64,000 nucleotides of DNA from Talpa occidentalis (Eukaryota; Chordata; Mammalia; Eulipotyphla; Talpidae), in assembly GCF_014898055.3 (NCBI RefSeq), contig NW_023601543.1, positions 63,191,782-63,255,781 on the forward strand. The letters are read 5' to 3'. The notes below the pieces were generated by a model, which saw nothing but the letters and a program-made list of their open reading frames with translations, did not search any database and was not told the DNA's origin. Below are positions 56,317 to 64,000 of this stretch, one piece after another; the stretch's first letter is position 1, and each line of letters starts with the position of its first letter. The translations under genes were made by a program, and so were the position numbers.

Positions 56317-57364
56317 AAATTTTGTTAATATTTCATAATATTTTTCCCATAGGACTCCTGTAATGGGAGTTACCTCTGTGTGGCAGTGGGAGAGAGACAA
56401 AGAGATTTAGAGAGACTTCCCCACCTCACATAGTCAAAGGATTTCTGAGATGCAAACAAAACTCTGCAGACATCAGACCTCTAACTTTTACCACTGCAAA
56501 GTCATTTCCCCCAAACAGCTTCTCAACAATATAGGCTTACACCACGGAGGATTTAGGAGATTGCTGGTGAGTCTAATCACATGGGATATCTTAATAACTG
56601 AAGTCACATTTGATGGAAAACTTATAAAGAAGTTTTGGGTGATTGAGGCATCTCGTCAGAATTTCACTCCAAATATGCGTGATGCCACATGTTTGTATTT
56701 CTGCAATGAGAAAGCAGAAATATTTCAATGAAAGTATCAGAGATGTTTATCTGATTCTTCTAATACCATGTTTTCAAAGAAACTGTTTTCAAAGGAGAAA
56801 CAAGGTTTCCATTAGTTGAAAAGCACCATTTATTCAAAACAGTAAATGAAGTATTTTCTACTGGTATAAACAAAGACATATAATGGATATTTGAGGCAGA
56901 CTTTCAGGAAGCCAGGGGCAAAGGGCAGAAAGGAAAGAAGAACTAAAAAAAGAGAGTAGGTTTAGATAAATAAGCAGTTTTATCTTGAACATTTGCCAGG
57001 GAAAGCTGGGCAATGAAGGATTCAAAACAAAACTAAAAACAAAAAGGAAATAGGCAAGGAAAGTACTAGAAGGAATAAATTCCTGTTGATGTGGTCTATA
57101 CAGATGCAAAGATCCACATCTCTGTGGGTTGGGGTATGGGAGCAGCAGGCCAAGGTCAATTTCAGGGTATAAAAATAATAGCAAATAAAAGAACAGAGGG
57201 GGGAAAGGTGAATAAGGACAGAAAACAGAAAGAGGAAAGTAAGTACAGTTAACAGGAAAGTGACCAAAATAGACATGGACAGTGTCATCTGAAGGGGAAG
57301 GGGGAGAAGGGACCATTAATACTATGCAGTAGAGATGATTTTTAATATTAAGAAACAGGGGGGC
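56317..57364. other. Non-repetitive DNA, no gene supported
   Basis: A 93-codon + frame (56,450-56,731) shows no family resemblance that I recognise. The segment 56,900-57,340 is purine-rich on +. No confident splice sites, promoter or conserved motif. Confidence 0.5.
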
Positions 57365-57610
57365 GGGCCTCCCTGGTGGCTCAAGGGGTTGAGACGCAAC
57401 CTATGAAGCTGTCCGTAGCCTCTGCAGCACGAGTTCGATCTCCCACCAGGGAGCTACCCACATGGCGCGGCAGACCTCTCCTGACTCGTCCGCTCCTCCC
57501 CTCAGCAGTGTACTTCGGTCAATCTGCCTGTTCTGTTCCCCACTCTGTCTCTGGTGAATCTTCTCACCCCCCCACCTCTGGTCTGTACCCCAGTTCTTGT
57601 ATGCATAAAT
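57365..57610 (+). mobile_element. tRNA-derived SINE, family B, lacking an A-tail
   Basis: A normal head and body end abruptly at TGTATGCATAAAT, with no AAATC or poly-A and no visible TSD. Loss of the tail by later deletion is the simplest reading. Confidence 0.92.
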
Positions 57611-57777
57611 CATCAGCAAATTCTATCTCTGAATTACAGAGGACAGAAGTTCTGGCTATTGTTAAAGATTGACCCAAATGATATTCCAGAAGTCAGCTAC
57701 CATTCAAAGCTGGTGGGCAGGATCCTGATTTCCATTTTTTAAATTAAGGTATGATTTTTTAAATTGAGGTATGATTG

Positions 57778-57825
57778 ACATATATATATATGTCATATAT
57801 ATATGTCATATATATTATTGTATAC
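57778..57825. repeat. AT-rich simple repeat (ATATATGTC motif)
   Basis: ATATATATATGTCATAT repeats with imperfect palindromy inside the antisense L1 3' end. Confidence 0.85.
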
Positions 57826-57879
57826 ATTAGGTATACAATGTAATGATTCAATATGTGTATATATTGAGAAATTGTTACT

Positions 57880-58766
57880 AGGCAAAAGGTCTAAAATTGG
57901 CTGGATCAGGACCTTCCTCTTTTTTTTTTTTTTAAAGATTTATTTATTTATGCATACAAGAGCTGGAGTACAGGCCAGAGGTGTGGGGGGTGAGAGGATT
58001 CACCACAGACAGAGTGGGGAGCAGAACAGGAAGATTGACTGAAATACACTGCTGAGGGGAGCAGTGGGCAAGACAGGAGAGGTCTGCCGTGCCATGTGGG
58101 TAGCTCCCTGGCTGGGGGATTGAACTTATGCTGCAGTGGCTGCGGAAAGCTTCATAGGTTGCGTCTTAACCCCTTGCGCCACCAGGGAGGCCCTCAGAAC
58201 CTTTCTTACTGGTTTTGGGTCCCGCCACCTGCTACCACAAATGCTAACAAGAGAGCCTTTGGTGAAGCAAAAGAAATAAAAAGTTTATTTTAACCAACAG
58301 AGTAGAGGGAAAGGGAGGAAACATGGTGTAGAGGAAAAGGGAGAAGGTTTAGTTAGCTACTGATGGTGCAAAGTGGAGCTGCAGCTACAGGAGCTGTCAG
58401 GGTATGGCAGCAACAGGTCTGCCACTTCTGACGTTGGCCACTTCCAGGGTGAAAGGCTGCCACTCACCTGCTACCCACAGCAGCTTTGATGGCAAAGAGA
58501 GTGAACCCACATGAATCACTCCCTTTTAAAGGTCCCCCTTCCTAGCAGGCCCCTTGCCAAGGATGTTTAGGGCAGTGTTAAGACCATGGCACTGTGCAGT
58601 GTTGTCCCCTCCGGCTTGGGTGGTGTCCAGATGTCAGAGGGCAGAGTTCTGTCCCTCATTCTGGATGGAAAAACTGCATGGTTTGCACCAAGCCCCAGCA
58701 CACTCCCCTGAGGTATATAGGGTAGGGGGGCTGCAGGGCTCAGCTGTCCCAAGCCACTCCAACAAA
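57880..58766 (-). mobile_element. LTR-like insertion in antisense L1 (with SINE inside)
   Basis: Foreign sequence splits the L1 phrase between TTGTTAC and AGTAAGTCTAG. On the reverse strand it carries AAAATAAACTTTTTATTTC, a plausible polyadenylation region, and a TTTAAAAGGGAG stretch upstream that could be the core promoter. This fits an antisense solo LTR, but neither family nor exact ends are certain. Confidence 0.45.
57918..58193 (-). mobile_element. tRNA-derived SINE, family B (antisense)
   Basis: Lies inside the LTR-like insert. TSD TCAGGACCTTCCT on the left and TCAGAACCTTTCT on the right. Confidence 0.94.
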
Positions 58767-59331
58767 GTGATCAACATAGTAAGTCTAGTTAACATCTGTC
58801 ACCATATATAGTTACGATGCTTTTTTCTTACGATGAGAAGTCTAAAGATTTATTCTCTTGGCAACTTTCAAATATGCAATACAATATTATTAACTATAGT
58901 CACCATGCTGTACCCCATTATTTATTTTATAAGTGGAAGTTTGTACCTTTGACTCACTTCAACTCATTTCACTTACCTCTCCACTGCCACCTCTGGCAAT
59001 CACCAATCTGCTCTCTATATCAATGAGCTTGGTTTCTTTGTTTTAGATTCCACATATAAGTGAGATCATATGGTTTTTGTCTTTCTCTGCCGACTTATTT
59101 CACTTAGCAGAGTGCTCTCAAGTTCCGTCTATGTTGCCGCAAATGGCATGATTTCATTATTTTTTAGAGCTCAATAATATTTTATTGTATGTGTATATAC
59201 ATATACACCGCATTTTCTATATCTAATGATAAATTGATGAATGCTTGAGCTGTTTTTCTTTATCTTAGCTATTATAAATAATGTGGCAATGCATATGGGG
59301 GTGCAGATATCTTTTTGAATTAGTTTTTTCA

Positions 59332-59607
59332 TTTTTTTTTTAAAGATTTTTATTTATTTATACAAGCACTGGGTTCAGTCAGAAGCACGGGAGGGCGAGA
59401 GAATTCACCAGAGCCAGAGCAGGGAACAGAACAGGCAGACTGAGGAAGTACACTGCTGAGGGGAGCAGCGGGCGGCAGGAGAGGTCTGCGCGCCATGTGG
59501 GACCCTCCTCCGGAGGCTGGGGAGCAGTTGGGGATCGAACCAGCGCTGCAGAGGCCGCGGGCAGCCTCGCAACCCAGCGCTCAACCGCTGCGCCACTGGG
59601 GAGGCCC
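59332..59607 (-). mobile_element. tRNA-derived SINE, family A (antisense)
   Basis: CpG-rich body, ends CGCCACTGGGGAGGCCC. The first member of a three-part block inserted at one L1 site (59,332-60,000). Confidence 0.95.
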
Positions 59608-59739
59608 TCATTTTCTCCACCCCCCTTTTTTTTTACATTTAAAGAACAAGTTTATTAGGGAAAGGGACAAAAGAGTAAAAGACACTTGCATAGACACAAG
59701 CGGGCAGGAAGAACTAGCTGCCCCTTTTCTTTCTTTTTT
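59608..59739 (-). other. Short fragment with reverse-strand polyadenylation signal
   Basis: Reverse strand reads CCCTAATAAACTTGTTCTTT then AAATGTAAAAAAAAAA: an AATAAA about 20 bases before an A-run. It looks like the 3' end of an LTR transcript or mRNA retrocopy caught between two SINEs. Source unknown. Confidence 0.4.
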
Positions 59740-60000
59740 TAAAAGATTTATTTATTTATGCATACAAGAGCTGGGGTACAGGCCAGAGATGTGGTGGGTG
59801 AGAGGATTCACCAGAGACAGAGCGGGGAACAGAACAGGCAGACTGACTGAAATACACTGCTGAGGGGAGCAGCGGGCGAGACAGGAGAGGTCTCCAAGCC
59901 ATGTGGGTCACCTCCCTGGCCAGGGATCGAACTCATGCTGCAGAGGCTGTGGACAGCTTCACTGTGCTGTGCTTAAACCCTTGTGCCACAAGGGAGGCCC
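59740..60000 (-). mobile_element. tRNA-derived SINE, family B (antisense)
   Basis: Ends CACAAGGGAGGCCC, followed by CAGTTTTTTCATTTTC. The L1 flank TTAGTTTTTTCATTTT before 59,332 matches this, so the TSD brackets the whole block. Confidence 0.94.
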
Positions 60001-60085
60001 CAGTTTTTTCATTTTCTTAAGATAAATACCCAGGAATGGAATTGCTGGATCATATGGTAGTTCCGTTTTTAGTGCTGACAGCCAT

Positions 60086-60424
60086 TTGTTAAGTGCTTCA
60101 CAGGCCTAGGGTAGTGGTCTACTGGGGTAGGGGGAGGAGATGTGGGAGGCCATGAAGAAGGCAATAGGGTGGGTGGATGGGTGCACTGGCTGGCAAGAAC
60201 TCCTGATCACTAGCTGCAAACGTCAGAGAAGGGGCCAGGCTTTGAATGACTCCGGTTTCAGAATTTCATCCTTTAATGCTAGGGCTGCTTGACAGCCATC
60301 TGTTGTTACAGCTTTTCCTAAGTTCAAGGACAAATTCTGGTCGTAGGAAAGACTGTCTCAGGAGCTGCATAGTCTGGGACTCAGAAACAGGGTATTCTTG
60401 TTGCTTATGTCATTTTTTGGTTTG
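60086..60424. other. Unassigned DNA
   Basis: No gene recognised. GGGTAGGGGGAGGAGATGTG and the following G-rich segment may be a decayed LTR. Confidence 0.4.
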
Positions 60425-60665
60425 TTTTTATTTCATGTTTTTTAAACTCTTTTTTAATTTTTTAAAATTTTCTTACATCGTTCATTTTTGTACAATATTT
60501 GATTTCTCCCCTCAGGTGTAGTCCCCCAAATCTCCCATCACCACCTCACCTGTGAACCATCACCATAGTCCCCTGTGCTCTTCCCTCCCTAGTTCTGACC
60601 CCTCCCCTCCCCTGCTGTATGGCTCAGATCTATAGTGTGCCTGCTAGTTTTGTCTTTTTTTTTTT
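60425..60665 (-). mobile_element. Short repeat, same family as 41,248-41,422 (L1 3' UTR-like)
   Basis: The reverse complement shares TGGTGATGGTTCACAGGTG, CACCTGAGGGGAGAAATCAA and ATTGTACAAAAATGAACGAT with the copy at 41.3 kb. It also extends further 5' through a GGGGAGGGGAGGGGTC G-run, typical of L1 3' UTRs. Confidence 0.6.
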
Positions 60666-61366
60666 TTTTTTAATCCTCTGAATGGTTTGTTTAGTTTATG
60701 TCATTCCTGCTCTTGGACGTTTTATCTCCTTAACTAAAAGCCACAGTTCTACTTTTCACTATCTCTGGGTCTTGGATTTGTTCTCTGTATTAAAGATCCT
60801 GCCTTGAGCAACTCTCTGGTTCCTAAAACCCTCTGAGGCTGGGGATTCTGACATCTTGGCAGGCTCCCTCACAAACTCCAGAGCCCTGGCTAAACTCCTT
60901 CCCAGTATTTGGCCCTAACTACTGGACACAAACGACTGTGTCCTCTTGGCCCCCTCATGTTCTAAGAGCACCTTTCGGAACATTTTGTTCATCCAAATTT
61001 GACTTCCCTAATGCTGCCTAGATCAGCGGTGCTTGCGTAGCTGTCAGATGCCGTGGGTGGTCTGCTATATGGGCTTGCTCTCAGCCTAGAAGCTGGTTCT
61101 GTGCCCAGTGACCCTGCAACTCAATCTGTCCACTAGCATCTGCACCATTCCAGGGAGTGAAAGGGTAGTTTGAGAAGTCAGTCTTTCCCAGCCTGCTCCA
61201 TCTTACTGCAGCCAAGCTGGTCACTCCCAGGTATCTTCTTGGACTTAAAAGAAAGTGTCTGTAGAGATAGAGATAAATGGACAGATGGTTAGTTCCATTA
61301 TCCTTAAAATACATTACTAATAGTGTCATTTATTTAACTACACTTGAGTTAAGAAGAGTCTAGGAG
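60666..61366. other. Unassigned DNA
   Basis: No gene recognised. ATTAAAGATCCTGCCTTGAG near 60,790 could belong to an LTR, without further support. Confidence 0.4.
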
Positions 61367-61642
61367 TGGCCTCCCTGGTGGTGCAGGGCTTAAAGACAGC
61401 ACTATCAAGCTGTTGGCAGCCACTGCAGTGTGAGTTCAATCCCCAGCCTGTCAGGAACCAACCCACATGGTGCAGCAGACCTCTCCTGTCTCGCCCGCTG
61501 TTCCCCTCGGCAGTGTATTTCAGTGGATCTGCCTGTTCTGCTCCCCACTCTCTCTGGTGAATCCTCTCACACCCCCCAAACCTCTGGCCTGTACCCCAGT
61601 TTTTGTATGCGTAAATAAAATAAATCTTTAAAAAAAATAAAG
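61367..61642 (+). mobile_element. tRNA-derived SINE, family B
   Basis: Head GTGGCCTCCCTGGTGGTGCA; TSD AAGAAGAGTCTAGGAG on the left and AAGAAGAGACTAGGAG on the right, one mismatch in 16. Confidence 0.95.
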
Positions 61643-62690
61643 AAGAAGAGACTAGGAGAAATATACTTAGAATCGAGAGATGTGGAGACACTGTCAGTGA
61701 CACAATCAGCACATTGGCGCTCTCTCTTCCAGTGCAAGACTAAGGCTTCCTTCAGCAGGCACCTATGACTCAGCCTGTACATCTCTCAGCTGTGGGCAGG
61801 GCAGGAAGGAAATGCCAGAGAGTTAACATGCCTGGGAGCAGCCTTTAGTCAGAAATGGATAGACATTTAGGATAAATACCCTAACTTTATTTGGGGGGGT
61901 TGGGGAGGGGGGAGGTGAGTAGACAATCTCTGTGTGTTCTACACTCTCTTCCAGAGTTCCCAATGGGATTGAGCCTCTGTTGCCCATAACTGTAACCTAC
62001 TCAATACTTAAATACTTTGGCTTCCTTTTCTCCCGTCTCACTTTCCCATCCTCCTACTGATGTTTTCTGAGATCAGCTTCCTGTGTTCCCCAAATCTGTG
62101 TTCAATTCCTTGTCTTGGGGTTTGTTCCTGGGGGAATCCAAACCAAGACAGTGAGCTCATATTCAAGGTTAAGGGTTTCATTTTTTGCCTAAGAAGGCAC
62201 ACCTTCTTTGAGCACTAGTGTAATAAGATACTTTCTACACTAAATTGTAAGGAAGAAAAATAGCAAAGTCCCTTGTGAACAGCACTTCCTACCTGGGTCA
62301 CATGGAATCTGCTGGCCTTTGACATGTTAATAGGAATTATGAGGTCTGGGGGTCAAATATGCTTCGGTTAAACAAAATTAAGCTGGCTTCTTCATTTCAG
62401 TACTCTTGCGTCCTTTAGAGAATTAATGGGCTTTGAAATTTCCAGAAATGCAGACCACAGGCTTTCCAAATTCAACTGATTTTAGAATCCCTTCTCCTCA
62501 AGAAGCCCTGTTAACACCTTGCAGGAGGCTGGCATCTATGGAAACTAGAGTAGGGCCTTGGTGCCCGTCCAAGCTACAGAATTAAGACATAATATTGGAG
62601 AGGAACATGAGGCAAGTTTTTCTGGTGGCATGAATGCTGCATTTCAGGCCAACACAGAGCTCATTGTCTATGAAGGGAAACAGAATTCAT
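61643..62690. other. Unassigned DNA with possible LTR-like part
   Basis: AATTCCTTGTCTTGGGGTTT, then TTCCTGGGGGAATCCAAACC and AAGACAGTGA (about 62,105-62,152) recall the 3' end of an old mammalian LTR. The rest is unassigned. A G-run motif at 61,893-61,915 could form a quadruplex. No gene seen. Confidence 0.4.
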
Positions 62691-64000
62691 AAAAATGTAT
62701 TTATTTTGACTTCTACTCCTGGAAAGATAGAAGTACTTTTCCTTACCCCTCTCTCTAAGTACAGCTAAACCCCATGGACTTACACATAAAATGAACACAA
62801 GACCATGAACAGTAGAGAGAAGGCAGCCTAACTAGGGACCTGGGGCCTCAGGAATAACATGGCAGTGTCCCTGGGTTCTTTTCTTGCCTCATCTATCCCT
62901 CTGGATAATGCAGAAGCTGGCAACCCAATAATGCTAGCATATGCGAGGCTGTCAGGAGGAGCCCCAAGCCTCTTCCTCCTAGGGGGGTGTCAGAGAAGGT
63001 CAAGTGGTGAGTTAGGACTTTCATGCCTAGTGGATGGTAACAACCCACACTTTCTGGTGTCAGTAGAGACCATTTAGGGATCTTGAACATCCACCCCACT
63101 CACCACCAGTTGTAAGAGACCCCTCTCCCTCCTTGCTGAGGTGCTATCAGAAGAGACCTACTAGAAAGTCAGGACTTGAACCACTGTTCAATGGTAATGA
63201 GGTCAGTCCCCACTGGTGTCAGAAGAAGCAACCTGGGAAACAGTTATGAAGTCCCCTTTCACCTCCAAACCAGGATGGTATCAGCTAAGGCCTAGTGGGG
63301 ATCCTCAACTCCCACCCCTACCCAGAAGTAATAAGGGGCTGCTCCTCTGCACTTCCCCGGGGTCAACATAGATTGAGTAAAGAATGTGAATGTCTAAGCT
63401 CTCCCGGCTATAATGAGGTGACCTCTTCCATTCTCCTGCTAGAGTGGTACCAGAGGAGGGCTGTTAAAACATAATCTAAATAAAATCTCAAGAAAAATAA
63501 ATAAATAAATAAAATCTCAAGTCTTATAACGTAAGAGTAGAAAATCACTCATCATACCAAGAACCATGAAGCGCTCAACCTGAAAAAGTTAATCAATAGA
63601 TGCCATCACTGCGGTGATAAAGATATTAGAATTAACTGATAAGGATTTCAAAGCAGACATCATAAAAATGCTTCAATAGGTAAGAACACACTTGAAACAG
63701 ATGAAAAGAATAGAAAATCTCATCAAATAAATGGAAAGTCTTAGCAAGGAAATAGAAAAGTTTTCAGGAAAGAAATACAAGCTATAAAGAATAATCAAGC
63801 AATTTCTAGGACTGAAAAATACAAACTGAAATTAAAAAATGCAAAGAATGGACTCACAGGAGAATGGAGAAGATAGAAGAAAGAACCAATGACCTTGAAG
63901 ATGTAAAATAGGAATTATACAATCTGAACAACAGGGAGAAAAGATTGAACAAAAAAGAATGGAGCATCAGGAATACATAGGACTATAACAAAATAGCTCA
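62691..64000 (+). mobile_element. 5' part of an ancient LINE-1 (5' UTR and start of ORF1), cut by window end
   Basis: A promoter-region-like stretch with repeating GGTATCAG / GGTGTCAG units (62,980-63,450), the transition GGGCTGTTAAAACATAATCT, then ORF1-like sequence: AATTTCTAGGACTGAAAAAT, AGAAGAAAGAACCAATGACC, ACAATCTGAACAACAGGGAG. An AAAT simple repeat lies near 63,500. Stops abound. It resembles L1M/HAL1-type elements. Confidence 0.6.

Larger units (their letters stand above)
57735..60085 (-). mobile_element. LINE-1 3' end (antisense), multiply interrupted
   Basis: L1 parts lie at 57,735-57,880, 58,767-59,331 and 60,001-60,085. Landmarks: TAAATTGAGGTATGATTGAC, AGTAAGTCTAGTTAACATCT, TCTTGGCAACTTTCAAATAT, ATAAGTGAGATCATATGG, and TACCCAGGAATGGAATTGCT. 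It starts next to an AT-rich simple repeat. Confidence 0.83.

Noticed and set aside
56450..56731. 93-codon + frame as a real exon
   Set aside because: No recognised domain, no convincing splice sites and no support beyond length.
57022..57316. Hydrophobic minus-strand frames of 88 and 152 codons
   Set aside because: They are the reverse of purine-rich + sequence, which gives Leu/Ser/Phe/Pro-rich translations by composition. There is no signal-peptide logic or family match.
62859..63099. Short frames on both strands near 62.9-63.1 kb
   Set aside because: They lie in the repetitive 5' region of an ancient L1, where no protein is encoded.

Overview
This window is nuclear DNA from a placental mammal. 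It contains no protein-coding gene that I can support. The evidence is LINE-1 debris in both orientations, MaLR/MLT1-type LTRs, MIR elements, a Tigger-type DNA transposon, and one retrocopy of a ribosomal protein mRNA. Almost every open reading frame of 60-140 codons is the translation of a repeat. The lineage is inferred. The dominant SINE is tRNA-derived, with a Pol III A box and B box and a CAN-SINE-like AATAAATAAATC-A(n) tail. It does not match my memory of carnivore CAN, equid ERE, cetartiodactyl CHR, camelid, bat VES or primate Alu elements. The L1 3' ends look laurasiatherian. A pangolin or another less-studied laurasiatherian is my best guess, at low confidence.

Layout. 0-7 kb: L1 3' fragments with eight SINEs. 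About 7.05-33.36 kb: a degenerate tandem array of a unit of about 21 bp (core GTCTCAAATATGTCAGGAAG). Roughly 10.7 kb of array sequence survives, about 500 units, in six blocks. These are split by SINEs, L1 pieces, an MLT1 LTR, and an 11-kb stretch (10.47-21.7 kb) of L1, MLT1, Tigger and SINE insertions. The array is the least ordinary thing here. Its consensus is open in five of six frames, which explains the many short heptad-repeat ORFs. It shows longer-range duplication, and it hosts an MLT1 insertion, which suggests great age. 33.4-37.5 kb: mostly non-repetitive DNA, an MLT1 LTR, a MIR and SINEs. 37.5-40.8 kb: an antisense L1 broken by an MLT1 LTR and by a SINE that itself carries a CpG-rich LTR-like insert. 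41-49 kb: older L1 fragments, unassigned DNA and an intronless RPS29 copy with an open frame (44,274-44,444). 49.5-54.8 kb: L1 in both orientations with nested SINEs. 55-62.7 kb: MIR, antisense L1, LTR-like fragments and unassigned DNA. 62.7-64 kb: the 5' part of an ancient L1.

I count 54 SINE copies, nearly one per 1.2 kb. They fall into two main families. Family A has the tail ...CTGACTGTACCCAGTGCTTGTATAAATAAATC. Family B has the tail ...CTGGCCTGTACCCCAGTTCTTGTATGCATAAATAAATC. A young-looking A2 subset has a different tail that includes ACATGCCTCTATT. Many copies have clear target-site duplications (TSDs). Nothing in the window forms an operon or pathway. The content is repeat invasion of an intergenic or intronic region. 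No exon was recognised, but short exons of an unknown gene cannot be excluded by eye.
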